Positions 34,321 through 46,120 of a stretch of 64,000 bases of DNA are shown in pieces. Position 1 is the stretch's first letter, and the number at the start of each line of letters is the position of its first letter. The notes under the pieces are model-generated. The model worked only from the letters and a program-made list of their open reading frames with translations. It did not search any database and was not told the DNA's origin. The position numbers and the translations under genes are program-made. This DNA comes from Ursus arctos (Eukaryota > Chordata > Mammalia > Carnivora > Ursidae), in contig NW_026622874.1 in assembly GCF_023065955.2 (NCBI RefSeq), positions 84,404,917-84,468,916 of the forward strand, given 5' to 3'.

Positions 34321-34539
34321 AGGGATGCCTGGGTGGCTCAGGCTGAGCCTTCAGTTCAGGTTGAGATCTCAGGGTCCTGGGATGGAGCCCTGTGTCAGGC
34401 TCCCTGATCAGCATAGAGTCTGCTTGAGATTCTCTCTTCCCCTCCCTCTGCTCTCCCCCTCTGACCCTCCCCACGCTCAACCCCGTGCATGCTCTCTCTC
34501 TCAAAGGAATAAATAAAATCTTAAAAAAAAAAAAAAAAA
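34321..34539 (+). mobile_element. Carnivore SINE
   Basis: Head agggatgcctgggtggctca, tail aataaaatcttaaaa with a long A-run. Abuts the L1 end. Confidence 0.94.
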
Positions 34540-34853
34540 GAACAGAAAAGACTATGAAGCCTTGAGCCTGGTGAGGTGAGGAACTGTAACGGACAAGTAC
34601 ACTCATATCACACAAAAGATTCCCAAGAAGCAATACCTTTGAAGACAGGGCAGATTAGGAAACATCCACTCAGCAGTGTATAGAAAGACTAGAGTGTATG
34701 TGTTTTGCATTGGGCTCTGGGTCTGGGAAAGTAAAAACATTTCCGTGGATTTTACAAACACAGATCTGCCTTCATGAGGCTCTGAATTTTGAGTTTATTA
34801 TACATGTGGTCCAGGGATCCTCAAACTGAGAAATTTAGTTAAAAATGGCCTTG

Positions 34854-35046
34854 AGGGGTGCATGGGTGGCTCAGTTGGTTAAGCATCTGACTTTGGCTCA
34901 GGTCATGATCTCAGGACCGTGAGATCGAGCCCCACGTAGGGCTATGCACTCAGTGGGGAGCCTGCTTGAGATTCTCTCTCCCTCTTCCTCTGCCCCTTCC
35001 CTGGTTGTGCTCTCTCTCTCTAAATAAATAAAATCTTAAAAAAAAA
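34854..35046 (+). mobile_element. Carnivore SINE (left arm of inverted pair)
   Basis: Head aggggtgcatgggtggctca, tail aataaaatcttaaaaaaaa running directly into the T-rich tail of the next, inverted SINE. Confidence 0.94.
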
Positions 35047-35156
35047 TTTTTTTAAATTTATTTTTAAATAATCTCTACACTCAATATGGGGCTCAAATTC
35101 ACAACCCTAAGATTGGGAGTCTCACGCTCCATTGACTGAGCCAGCCAGGCACCCCT
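35047..35156 (-). mobile_element. Carnivore SINE, short form (right arm of inverted pair)
   Basis: T-rich start, 'ctctacactcaatatggggc', head gccagccaggcacccc. Tail-to-tail with the SINE at 34854. Confidence 0.9.
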
Positions 35157-35290
35157 ATTGTGCACTGTTTCAATTGCTGTAACTTTATATGTTTTGCTGT
35201 GGTTTCCTCCCACTTTTTTTTTTAACCTATTCTTTATTTTAAATAAGCTTGGACAGTTTTGTCATTTTAAAAAATATCCTACTTGAATTT

Positions 35291-35493
35291 ATTTTATTTT
35301 TTAAAATTTTTAAAATAGATTTTATTTATTTATTTGAGAGAGAGAGAGGGTACGAGTGTAGGGGGGGAAGTGCAGAGGGAGAAGCAGACTCTCTGCTGAG
35401 CGGGGAGGCCAATGCAGGGCTTGATCCCAGGACCCTGGGATCATGACCTGAGCTGGAGGCTGATGTTTAACCAACTGAGCCACCCAGGCGCCC
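35291..35493 (-). mobile_element. Carnivore SINE
   Basis: 'tagattttatttatttattt' to 'gccacccaggcgcccc'. Perfect 13-bp duplication cctacttgaattt (35278, 35494). Confidence 0.95.
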
Positions 35494-35717
35494 CCTACTT
35501 GAATTTTTTTTAAAAGAATGTTTTATTCTGATTATAAAGTAATGCAGGATCTTAGAAAAGAAAGAAAGAAGAAATTAAAAACCACGTTTCCTATCATTCG
35601 GAGTATTCTGATAGGACTTATGTGAAACACTAAATAATCTGCAATATTTGACCTTTCACCTGTCATTTGCAAGAACCAGACTGATGCAACTATGTATTTA
35701 TCAGGGAAGTCTTATAC

Positions 35718-35829
35718 CTTGCACAGTTCTACTTTATTTCCAGCTTCATCCATCTCTTCCTTTAGGGTATCTATTTTTGACGGAAGCCCCTGGAAGTTGG
35801 TTCCTGAAGATTTGTGAGCCTGGTTCCAC
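35718..35829 (-). CDS. ARHGAP17: ARHGAP17 exon 7, BAR domain
   Basis: 112 nt: one base closing Arg, 37 codons (WNQAHKSSGTNFQGLPSKID TLKEEMDEAGNKVELCK split here for length; about residues 155-191). BAR helix with acidic and basic heptads. Acceptor tttgcag, donor gtataag. From memory human has Gln where this has Leu in the final VELCK. Confidence 0.98.
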
Positions 35830-36784
35830 CTGCAAAACATGGGGCCAACCAGCGTCTGAGAACTAGCTGCACATTCTCGACCTTGCAGAGTCAAGGCCCT
35901 CAGGGAGACAGGCTCTTTCTCCAAAACAGATTTGACCTGGGATAGGCAGCATACCTAGGATGCCAGCCTCTCTTGGGTTTATCCTCCAGGAATGGAAGCA
36001 AGCAAAAAGAGCCAGGTGCTCCGCACCATGACAGGACTCCACATAGCTGTCTGCTCTGAGTATAATCTACCACATCTGTCTCATACACGCCCCACTGCTG
36101 GAAATATGCCGTGAAACCCCTTTCCGGTAGTGTCCAATCGTGACATCCTTGCCATGCAACACCCCTGCGCTTTCCTGCTTTGACCTGGAATGCTCCCGTG
36201 CCACTGGGAGTCATCCCGCTCTTGGGCTCCTATGACTCTTCCTGCTACCATCCTCATCTGTGATAACTTCCAGCGAGTAAAACCCAGAACTTTGGTCAAG
36301 CAGCTAACAAACCATAGCTAGGAAAGCGCTTGTAGAATTAAAAACAGTTGCTAGAATTAATATTCTAAAGACCAAATTTACAGCAAATTTGAAGCATAAT
36401 GCAGAATATTTACATTCCCCTTACGGTTGGTCAGAAGGACTGAAAAAAGGAAGAATGATACCATAGCAAGAGTCGGTGAGTGCAGGGGGGATAGTGATCT
36501 AGAACAATTTCGACGTGGTTTTCAAGTACGCTTTGACCTTCTGTTTGAGTATGGATTATGTCTGCTATTCTAGAAAGTTCCAGCAATTTAAATGTAAGCA
36601 TGGATATTATAGAGATGAAAACCCATGCTAGCAACTCATCAATCTTCCCAGCTGCCGCACTGCCCCCCCTCCCCCGCCCGCAAATGGTATGCTCTGCCTT
36701 CTCTCCAGTTCCTGATGTGAGGCACTCCTCCAAAGCAGGGCGGCTTTGGCGAGTTTGCCAAAGCTAAGCTTGGCAATGCCGTGT

Positions 36785-37015
36785 AGGGGGCAGAGCATGG
36801 ACTTCGGAGTCCAACATGCTCAGGTTTGAAGCCTGTCTCCCATCACTCGCTGTGTGACCTTGGGCAGCGACTTAACGTCTCTGTGCCTCCATAATCTCAT
36901 CTGTCAAACAAAGATAAGAAACACCGTCTGCCTTGCAGAACCATCATAAGGAATCGGGGAGAGAACAAATGTATATATGCATGTGAATGTGTGTGCAGAT
37001 AATATCTGCCATACA
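36785..37015 (+). mobile_element. MIR
   Basis: 'gagcatggacttcggagtcc', 'ctgtgtgaccttgggcagcg' and 'taatctcatctgtcaaacaa' follow the MIR consensus end to end. Confidence 0.92.
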
Positions 37016-37429
37016 ATGGACTCCTACTTAGAAAATAAGCAGCAATTCGTCATTAGCTATGATCATTTTCTTCCAGGGAAGAGCCACAGGAGTAAGTAAA
37101 GAAGAAATATTCCACGGTTTGCTTCTCCAATACCTGCTTTGATTGGTGAAGTGAACAAGACCGTGGATGCAGATCAAGAATCCGTACTGAAATCCCCTCC
37201 AGGACACATGTACCGTCCATGTAAAATTTCTGGCACATGAGCATCTATAATGTCACTCAATCAACTCCAGCGAGGGAGCAAGGGCGGCCTCGTTTAATTA
37301 ACCATTAGAACATGCTTCCTTAGCTGGAGCAAAAAAAAAATCGACCCCAGGGTGGACTCCACTCCTGGTCTCGGCCCAGAGGATTCTCATCACAGGTGCA
37401 CACATGACAAGGAGACAAGACAGTGGACT

Positions 37430-37700
37430 TTAAGACAGGACCCTAGCTCGGACATTCATCATCTCTGAGGCCTGAAGCGAGTCGCATGGGTACTCTGTGC
37501 AGGTTCCTCCTTGATCTGTAAAAGAAGTCTCTTCTCCAGAGGAAGGGGTGTTACCTAACCCCCTGAGCCCTGCCCCCTCTCCAAGCCTCACTGAGGGGCC
37601 TCTGCACTTAGAACCTAGCATGGAGTGTGACACAGTGAGCACCCAACTGAGATCGGTCGAAAACATGAATGAGCAAACGAACAGGAACTGGTGGAGGGAG
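37430..37700 (+). mobile_element. MIR (diverged)
   Basis: 'catcatctctgaggcctgaa', 'ttcctccttgatctgtaaaa' and a tail 'gtgagcacccaactgag' near gaatgagcaaacga fit an MIR. Confidence 0.65.
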
Positions 37701-38179
37701 CAAATGAACGGACATACCAGCGACGGAGCTCAATGCCTGGCGTGTGGCAAGTGTCCGGTAAGTGGTGGCCATTATTTTCACCATGTGCTAATTCCTCGAT
37801 GTACCTTTTATGATCTCAACATTTCTTAGATCAGGATGTGTCTTAACAAGGGATTTGTACATTGAATGGAGTGGTGTTTCTTCCCCCCACCGTCCCCCCA
37901 AAAGTCGATGTTTAATCAGTGGTGCTGTGATACTCAGTGGTATCTTAGAAACGAGGAAAAGCTGCATTGTAGACTCGCTACCGATGTTCTAAACTGCAAT
38001 AAAAACCACGTGACAGGTAGAAGCTCGGGAAATGATGGCTGTCTCTCCATATATTTGCCAAAGAGAAATAATCATATCCACTTCCCGAGCCTGCGATGAG
38101 AATGAAGTTCTCATAAGTAACTCACAGAGGGAAGAGCACAGCATAGGCAAGACAGCCAATAATACTGTAATCACACTGT

Positions 38180-38320
38180 TCGGGGACAGATGGTGACGGC
38201 ACTTACTGCGATGAGCACTGAGCAATGTACAGAACTGTCGAATCAGTGTTGTGCACCTGAAATTAGTACAACACTGTGTGCCAATTATTCTTCAATAATG
38301 AAAAAAGGCCAGAGCGCTAA
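38180..38320 (+). mobile_element. L1 3'-end fragment
   Basis: 'gggacagatggtgacggcac', 'gtgttgtgcacctgaaatta' and 'caattattcttcaataatga' match an L1 3' UTR. Confidence 0.75.
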
Positions 38321-38342
38321 CAAAGCCACCTTTTTTTTTTAA

Positions 38343-38505
38343 GTAAAGTTTTATTGGAAGACAGCCACGCTTTCGTTTACGTAAGGTCCAGGGCTGATCT
38401 ATGCTACAACAGCAGAGTTGCATAGCTGCGAGAGGGACCACCTGGGCTGCAAAGCTGAAAATGTTTACTATCTGGCCCTTTACAGAAAGTTTAGCAACGC
38501 TTGTG
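38343..38505 (+). mobile_element. hAT-type DNA transposon copy (MER1 group)
   Basis: 'aaagttttattggaagacag', 'gctacaacagcagagttgca' and 'actatctggccctttacaga', same family as copies at 1298, 57150 and 57706. Confidence 0.85.
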
Positions 38506-39173
38506 ATAAAGTCTGAGAAAGGACGGGGCCAGGGGTGGCTGCCTCTGTAAGTCCCCACTCTCACCCGAGGAGAAAGCCCAGTAAGTCATGGATACAAATG
38601 CCCTCGGGGACAGAGCTAGGCTGGAGTCCTGCCATGAGGCTCTGCAGACCGTCGACAGGCATCAACCCACAAGTCAGCAGCCCTCCGGGATGGTTACTTA
38701 GTTTTACAGGAGCTCCTCCCTCTTGAGTGCAGCATTCGATTGTGAAAGTATCATAACCACATGGTGTCTGGACACGGCAGGACCCTCAGAACTGCTCAGA
38801 TCACAGATCTATTTATTCCTTTCTCCACTATGCTAGCAACAAACACTCTTAGAACTGTCTGCCACCGACCCCCTCTCCCCTTAAAACACTTACTTAGGTT
38901 TCTTTACCTTTTTTTTTCCCTGTCTCCTTTTACTGCTGGTTCACTAAGAACACGATGTCCTAACATCATCCCCATTGCCATGCTTGGGAGAATGAGCCTT
39001 AAAAAGCAGGTGTAAGTGGGTGTGACTTGGTCTGTGGCTCGAGTGCGTGAACCTGGAAACCTGCATCTTGTCCACCGAGTGGCCTTTCTCTTATCTGTGT
39101 TGGGGACGAGGACGGTTGCTGGGGGAGTGACAATAATCCTGCATTATTGGTTATTTTTACCACTACACCTTAC

Positions 39174-39250
39174 CTGGCTCTGACCGAATCCCAGTCTAAC
39201 ACCAATTTGGCGAGCTGTTTCCTCTGTTTTTGGATGTTGGGAATCTCCAC
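39174..39250 (-). CDS. ARHGAP17: ARHGAP17 exon 6, BAR domain
   Basis: 77 nt: 25 codons (VEIPNIQKQRKQLAKLVLDW DSVRA, about residues 129-153) and two bases of Arg. Highly conserved lysine/arginine-rich helix of the BAR membrane-binding face. Acceptor ttctttccag, donor gtaaggtg. Only 257 nt of intron separate it from exon 5. Confidence 0.99.
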
Positions 39251-39507
39251 CTGGAAAGAACATACCACATATCGAATGGGATAAGCTTTGGGGTTTTAAA
39301 CTTCACATGTGAAAGGGCAATATTTATTTACATTATTTTTTCTCTTAGGCATAGGATTTTGTACCCTCAATTTCTTCCCCTTATTTCCAAAAAGATGCGT
39401 ACATCAAAGCCACTGGTTACTGTTAAAACTGTAGACACGAGCACACCATTCACCACGCAGCCCACACTGGTCTTGGCTCGTCTATGCCGCGCGGCGAAAG
39501 CACCCAC

Positions 39508-39619
39508 CTCTGCTATGCTGCAGAGAGGTTCCACAATCTCTCTCTCAACAAAGACTTCATGCTGAGTAAGTTCTAGAGCCAGCTGATTCTCGGCATCGCC
39601 ACACGTCTCCAGCATCTTC
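39508..39619 (-). CDS. ARHGAP17: ARHGAP17 exon 5, BAR domain
   Basis: 112 nt: one base closing Gly, 37 codons (KMLETCGDAENQLALELTQH ... PLCSIAE, about residues 92-128). Acceptor tttttgaag, an AAG rather than CAG/TAG, with a poor pyrimidine tract; donor gtgggtgc. The following residues read through the donor are intronic. Confidence 0.98.
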
Positions 39620-40535
39620 CTTCAAAAACACAAGACGCCCCCACGACAAGCATACGCTCAATAAATCAGATACCTCATTGCCATATTGGGCCAGTTCTGC
39701 TCTCTACATGATGGGAACACATTAGGGGGCCACACAGTAGAACCTCAAAAACGTTATAAGTTTCGGGCGTCACCTAAAATGGGAGCCCACAGATTTATGC
39801 TTGAAAATGAAAAAGATTGTTCGCGTGTATTATCAAATGGGTCTTATGGCTCTATTAAATTGATAACTATCTTGCTAGGTTAATGTTTCATCTGTTGTAC
39901 AAAATACTAAATTTATGTAGTCAAAGAATTTGTTTTTTCTTAAAGATTTTATTTATTGGAGAGAGAGAGCATGAGAGAGGGAAAGAGGGAGCACAAGCAG
40001 GGGGGAAGGGCAAAAGGAGAGGGAGAAGCAGACTCTCCACTGAGCAGGGAGCCTGACGCGGGGCTGGATCCCAGGACCCTGGGATCATGATCTGAGTCGA
40101 AGGCAGACACCCAATCGACTGAGCCACCCGGGGAACCCCTAGGAAGTGACTCTTAAGGACTGGAAGGGACAGGTCAGAGTTTGTAAATCTGAGTCAACAG
40201 CTAGAACAGGGAAGGGATCTGTCCTTTACACCCAAGCTCAGGGGAATAAATATTGACTCTATCAATGACTTTTGCTCGTGGTCCTTGCAACCCATCTCCA
40301 GCCTTGCTCTTACTAAATGGATGTTGCTCTACCATCCCAGTGGCCCGGACCCCACTCCCACTCCCCCGCCCCCCACCCCACCCCGAGACTGCACCATTCT
40401 CCTGGTGCATGAGCCGTGCCATCAGGCTCATAGTCCCTCTGTCACACATTCGGCCGCCACCCACCCCAGACACCCACCCACTCCCTCTGACCCGCAGGGC
40501 ACTGGGCTCCCTCCCTGAGAGCAGCCGACTCCTAC
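39620..40535 (-). other. ARHGAP17: Intron 4 (916 bp)
   Basis: Contains one SINE (39936-40140). 40150-40535 is CA/C-rich single-copy sequence. Confidence 0.9.
39936..40140 (-). mobile_element. Carnivore SINE
   Basis: 'taaagattttatttattgga' to 'gagccacccggggaacccc'. Head diverged. Confidence 0.93.
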
Positions 40536-40609
40536 CCCAGCAGAGACTCTTCCAGCTGAGTAGACGCTTCTTGCATGTTCTGCGCGAGAGCGGTCAGAGG
40601 GAGCTTTTT
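40536..40609 (-). CDS. ARHGAP17: ARHGAP17 exon 4, BAR domain
   Basis: 74 nt: 24 codons (KKLPLTALAQNMQEASTQLE ESLL, about residues 67-90) and two bases of Gly. Acceptor ctgccttccag, donor gtagga. From memory human has Asp where this has the second Glu. Too short to appear as an independent open frame; found by homology and phase. Confidence 0.98.
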
Positions 40610-41080
40610 CTGGAAGGCAGAAGACAATGTGTTGGTTTCACTATTATCGACACCCACTCGTGATGACCTGCTTCAGGTCACCCTTCAGTGATTTCTCCTC
40701 CAGGCAAATCGCACAGGTAGGAGACAGCCTGTCTGGGTTCAGGATCTGGTCTCGAAGGTAGAGGCTCTGGGACCTCTGTGTCCGTGTCCTCATGCCTGGA
40801 TGATAGGGAGGCATGCTGACAGCGTGGGTGTCCTGGGGCTGTCTGTCCATGGAGATATTATTCAACGTCAAGTGCCCAGCGCGTGGTCAGAGCTCGGTAA
40901 GTGCTGACTGCTAGTATTACTGTTGCGGTTGCTGTTGGCTGTTATTTTTAATTAATCAAGTGCATGCTGTGTCCCACACACTGGGAACAGAAGACACAGA
41001 CCTTGCTCTCTGATGATCATAACAGATAAGAGCAGTAAAGTGCTCAATTTCAAAAACTTTTGCTAGACTACTCACTTTCT

Positions 41081-41276
41081 TTTTTTAAGATTTTTTATTT
41101 ATTTTTAGAGAGAGAGAGAGAGTGGGGGCAGGAAGGGGCAGAGGGCGAGGGAGAGAGAGTTTTAAGCAGACTCCATGCTGAGCCCGATGCAGGGCTCGAT
41201 CTCACGACCCTCAGATCACGAACTGGGCCAAAACCAAGACTCTGTCACTTAACTGACTTTGTCACCCAGGCGCCCC
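41081..41276 (-). mobile_element. Carnivore SINE
   Basis: 'taagattttttatttatttt' to 'gtcacccaggcgcccc'. Flanks tagactactcacttt / tagaatactcattct. Confidence 0.93.
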
Positions 41277-42185
41277 TAGAATACTCATTCTTAAATTGGC
41301 TCTTAATTTGGCTGTAATCATAATGATATAGCTTCAGTTACGTACCTAAAAAATATCTGGCTAAATATCTGGAAAAGCTCTTTTAAGATATTTAAGCACA
41401 AAGCCATGCATTTTCCTACCAGAGATGTGTTGTTCAGCTCGAAATAGAACAAACTGCCCAGTCAAGGAACCTGAAGCCCGGGGAGGTCAGGTGGGTGGCC
41501 AGGCACCCTGGTGAGGGGCAGCAGAGCCAGATCTCCGTGCCCAAGGATTGAGCCCAGGTCAGCGCCTTGCCACCACTGGGTAGAAGGGACCTGGAAAGTA
41601 CCAGGCGTTGGTGATAACACACAATCTGCTAACAAAAAAATGCGTTCAACGCTGCAGTGCGCCACGTGACTTTGTCTCCCCAGTAGATAGGGCCGTCACG
41701 GCGAAGACGCAGGGTTCAGCTCGCTGTCGCATTGTTGAGCTTTCACCTCTCCCATGTCACCTGCCTTTCAGAGGGCTCCGTGCGATACACTTGCACTGCA
41801 TTTGCTTGCATTGAGAGAGTACGCCTGGAAGGCTATATAAGAAACTACAACGCTGGTCGTGCTGGAGAGGGCAGCAGGGTGCCTGGGGCACAGGACCGGG
41901 AGAGACCTCGCTTTATGTTCTCTTGCGTATACTGGATTTTGACTGTGTAAATATGTAGCCTATTCAAAGCAGTATATTGAAATGTAAAGATAAATAACAG
42001 CAACTGTATTTACCCAGCTCTCGTCTTCTCAAGTTGTTCTCAAATAGGTAAATAACAGGGCTCCACCTGCCCCATGAGGAGACATTCCCAGCGCCTACAC
42101 TTCCAGACCAGGAAGAGAGGAGAAAATGGGCAGCGTGCCTTGACCACAGTGAGGGTAATTCATATATTTTAGTAATGCTGCCAGC

Positions 42186-42405
42186 CTTTTTTTTTTTTTT
42201 TAAGATTTATTTATTTTATTGAGAGAGAGAGTGAGTGCGTGAGCAGGGGTGGGGAGGGGCAGAGGGCAGAGGGAGAGAGAATCTTAAGCAGACTCTGTGC
42301 TGAGTGCGGAGCCTAACATGGGGCCCGATCTCACGACCCCGAGACCATGACCTGAGCCAAAACCAAGACCTGGACGCTCAGCCAGCTGTGGCGTCCAGGC
42401 ACCCC
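42186..42405 (-). mobile_element. Carnivore SINE
   Basis: T-run then 'taagatttatttattttatt', ending gcgtccaggcacccc. Flanks agtaatgctgcca / agtaatgttgcca. Confidence 0.95.
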
Positions 42406-43059
42406 AGTAATGTTGCCATTCTGAGAGAACCGAAATCTATGATAAATGCAATAATCAGAATTATACTTTGTGCAACTCTGGAGCTCTGGACAAAAAGAAA
42501 TCATAAAAGAGGAGTCTACTTTGCAAGTATCGTTTAAGCTCCCAGCTATAAACAGCCTTGTGGTTTCCAGGCTCTGACCCCAAAGCCACAACAATCCTGT
42601 TTCCTGATGTACACAAATAAGGACATTCCGCTTACTGAACCCTGCGCTCCGTGATGCAGGCGCTATCTACCGCAGCCATGCTCCACCCCGAACATGGCTA
42701 AGCACTTCCTGGGCACGGGCGGCTTTTTTTTTTATCACCAGGGATTCATTTAAAAAATTCTGAAGTCATAATTTATTAAATGCATGCCAACCCCCTTGGA
42801 TTCTTGCCTCTTCACACGCATGGGAGCCTCTCGTGGGGCCTTTGGGAGGCTCCTTCTGTGTATTCTAGAGCCCTAGAGACTGCTGCCATTTTCTCCGCAT
42901 TGCATGACCTCTGTGGTCGCCTATCTTCCATCGTTTCTATGGTGACTGCTCCTCCCATATGCAGTGTAAACAGCCCCAGAGCCCTGTCTTTGGCTCTTCT
43001 ATTCAAGGTTGGAAAAGGAAACCTAAGGCATTAGGTTTTAGAAATGAGGGCCAGGCACC

Positions 43060-43350
43060 TTTGCCCCTGCTGCCTACAACATGTCACTCATTGCCCTCCT
43101 TTATGGCTGGACCACCACCTCCTCTGGGAAGCCCCTCCTGACTACCTCTCTCCTCCCGTGATGCCCATTCTTGTTCCTCCCATGATACCCTGCGCACACT
43201 TTGTTACGCATGTCATTTTATAACAATCCCTTTGTGTGTCTCTCCCCACCAGACTGTGAGCACCTTTAAGGTGGAGACTACCTCTTCTTCATTTTGTATC
43301 TCTAGCACTTGTACATAGGAGGCATTTGATAAATACTTGTTTAATTTGTT
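43060..43350 (+). mobile_element. LINE-2 3' end
   Basis: 'cctctgggaagcccctcctg', 'ccagactgtgagcacctt', 'ttttgtatctctagcacttg' and 'ggcatttgataaatacttgt' follow the L2 3' consensus in order. Confidence 0.88.
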
Positions 43351-43569
43351 TGTTTTTAAGGAGTATACGGGACATCTAGGTTGTGTCTTCAAGCAGTCAG
43401 AGGGAATGACCAGACATAACAACGTGAAGGACAAAGGCATACAGTACGAATAGGAGGAAGTGGGAGACACCAGGGCTGTCAGGGGAAAGGGGGTCAGATT
43501 ACGAAGGGCTTGTCACGCTGAAGAGCTTGGACTTTAATCCCGGCAATGGGAAGCGGCCAGTGCCCCTCG

Positions 43570-43770
43570 AAAGAGGCACCACTGGCGTTAGGGGCCACTT
43601 CCGGTGTAAAACTATCCCTCTAGTCACCACAGACTGTTTGGCATCTCGGTCCCCTCCCTCCAAATGCCAGTAGTGTCCCCCAGTTCCTACGGCAACCCAA
43701 AATGTCTCTACATAATTCCAAATCTCCCCAGGGGTGTAGTTCTGGTCCCCGTGGAGAACCACGAAGCTAA
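43570..43770 (-). mobile_element. MER5A-like hAT-Charlie copy
   Basis: 'ccaaatgccagtagtgtccc', 'caacccaaaatgtctctaca' and the terminus gtggagaaccacg. Confidence 0.85.
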
Positions 43771-45665
43771 GATATTTTTTCAGGTAGGAGGATGACAGTA
43801 TGCGTAGATGTGTATTTCAGAACATGCTGGTGATCCAGCAGGAGACAGGCTGGAAGAGAAGGGAGGCAGAGGCAGGAACTGAAGCTCCGGAGATGACCGC
43901 ACCGTCCAGGTGAGAGGTCATCCGGTTTTGCTTTAAGGCAAAGGTGGCAGAGATGGGGCGGAGGTAAGGAATTCAAAAGATATTCACAGACAATCACGGG
44001 ACTTGCTACTCAAGCAGCTACGGGAGGGTGAGGATGAAAGGGAAGAGAAGGTAAGGTAACCCTACAGTTTCTGGCTTGCACAATAGGGTGGGTGGAACTC
44101 AAGAGTGAACACAGAAGGAAGAACTGGTTACGCACGAGGAAATAGACATCTAGGGAAGGAAGTGTTTTCGCTTGGTCGAACTGGTTTAGAAGTCCCTGGC
44201 ATAAACACATCAGCTAGAAGCCATGAGAAAAGAGGAGGTGGCCCAAGGAATGTGGCTGGGGGAATAAGGAGGAGGACAGAGCCTTAGGGCGCCATGTCAA
44301 AAGGGTAGGTAGGAAAAAAGCCATGAGAAGGGAAGGAGAGGGGCCGTGGGGACAGGACTGGGGACCGGGTCCGGTTCTGCAGGACCGGACCTGTAGCAGG
44401 CGTTCCTGCGATCGTGGGTGCATGCGAAGTTCCACTCTTTGGTCTATACCTACTGAAGCCAAGTATTGCACAAGAGAGGAATAACCCTGTTGTCTAGACG
44501 TCCCACAAATGTCTGTAGGGAAATATAAAAGAAGGGTGGCACAGATCATTCGCATGCTCGTTCTTCCTTTGGAGACATCTGGTGACAGACAAAACACTAT
44601 GGCAAATCATAGCCTCCCGGGATGCCCCTGAAACTATCCCCTTAATGGTATATGGGCTTCCAAGGGTTAGCATGTGCTCCTGAGCTAGGATCTTGTAAAC
44701 CCAAGGATGGGACTGCCCCATGAGCCCTGCACACAAGGAACTGGAGGCTGTGAACAAATAGACACGTGCGATGGTTCTCCTGGAGCTTAGCCCTCCTCCT
44801 CTACAACAGCACCCTGATTTCTCTTAGGGATCCACCCTGGTCTCAGTTAAGCCCAGGAGTGGGAGACAGCTCCACAGCCCACGCTCTAAGGCTGGGCCCT
44901 GAGTAGCTTAAGCCAACCAGCACATCCCATCTCCTCTCCAACCTCGCCCCTGCCCACGGTGACCAGGGTGGAATGGAAATGTTAGGAAGGGGAATATGGC
45001 TCAATGTGGACCAATGCAATGGAGGCAGTTTCTCCCTGCCAAGGACGTGGAAAAAGATTTCCCACTCCATTAAGAAAACGACTGGAAGGCACACTTTCTA
45101 TTCCTGCCGGACACGCACAAGGAAGCAAGTAGCCCATGGAAGCTCCTGGTAGCCAACACGCAACCATGAGAGGCGCCCATTTAGGGATAAAGCAGACACT
45201 GAAGGAGGCAGAAGGGACAGAAGGAAAGAAAGTGGGGTTTCGGTTACAACACGGAAATGCTAGCTCAAGCCTCACTTCAAGTTCACCCCAGCTTCTGGAC
45301 GTTTTAGTTAGTAAGCCAATAAATTATGTCCATTTTCTAAGTCCCTTTAAGACAGCCTTTCAGCTTTTGTGCCACCAAAGCATTCCTAACAGACATCTCC
45401 ATTATCTTATCAATGACAAATGGCTCACTGAGTCTTTAAAAGCACCTCGAGAAAATTCAGTGTGAGCAGGGCTTTCAGCTCCGCAATGTCTTAAGCACAA
45501 AAGAATGTTCTGGTCAGGCAGGTGGCGCGAGAGTAAACGGCAACAGAAGGTACAAATCTGCAGGCCACGCCGCTGCTCCTGCTTGAGAAAAACCACGGGA
45601 CCGCAGGGCGCAGAGCCTCACAGAGACACCAGAACGACGGCCCCCGAGTCACACCCACTACTCAC

Positions 45666-45770
45666 GTATCTCCTCTCAGCGTCGGTGCCATGCTGGCCCT
45701 GGAAACATGCCATCAGACGCTTGTGCGAATGGTGGCACATTGACCGAACCGTGTCCAGGCGCCGCTCGAT
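45666..45770 (-). CDS. ARHGAP17: ARHGAP17 exon 3, BAR domain
   Basis: 105 nt, 35 whole codons: IERRLDTVRSMCHHSHKRLM ... TDAERRY (about residues 32-66). A BAR helix rich in His/Arg/Lys. From memory human has His where this ends in Tyr. Acceptor attttgtcag, donor gtgag; the codons shown beyond either border are intronic. Confidence 0.99.
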
Positions 45771-45929
45771 CTGACAAAATAGAGACAAACGAGCCATTTG
45801 CAAGGGCTGAAGAACAGGCCCAGCCTCCTCCTATGTGGTACTGGCACGTAGGCAGAAAAAGCATCCCATGGTCTAAGTGTGTAGCTCTTGGGTGTACGTG
45901 GAAATGGTCCCCATTCACTTACACCGGGG

Positions 45930-46120
45930 GTTCTCATTATTGACATTTGGGGCCAGATAATTCTGGGTGTGGGGGGCTGTCCTCTGCACTATGGTGTTTA
46001 GCCTCATCTCTGGCCTCTACCTACCAGATGCCAGCAGCACCCCATTCCCTGAGGTGTGACAACTGAACATGCTGCCGCACGTTGTCAAACGTCCCCCCAG
46101 TGGGCGAAAGAGCCCCCTCC
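45930..46120 (-). mobile_element. MER5A-like hAT-Charlie copy
   Basis: 'gttctcattattgacatttg', 'ccagataattctgggtgtgg' and 'ctaccagatgccagcagcac' are the reverse complement of MER5A. Confidence 0.9.

Larger units (their letters stand above)
33331..35717 (-). other. ARHGAP17: Intron 7 (2.4 kb), repeat-dense
   Basis: TA microsatellite (33541), L1 3' UTR with nested SINE (33925-34320), SINEs at 34321, 34854, 35047 and 35291. Little single-copy sequence remains beyond 33580-33920, 34540-34850 and 35507-35717. Confidence 0.9.
35830..39173 (-). other. ARHGAP17: Intron 6 (3.3 kb)
   Basis: MIR copies at about 36785-37015 and 37430-37700, an L1 3' fragment at 38180-38320 and a hAT copy at 38343-38505. 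35830-36780 and 38530-39173 are unassigned. No lineage SINE inserted here. Confidence 0.87.
40610..45665 (-). other. ARHGAP17: Intron 3 (5.1 kb)
   Basis: SINEs at 41081 and 42186, an L2 3' end at 43060-43350, a MER5A-like copy at 43570-43770 and an MIR/L2-like piece at 40860-41040. 41290-42170, 42420-43050 and 43780-45660 are unassigned. Confidence 0.87.
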
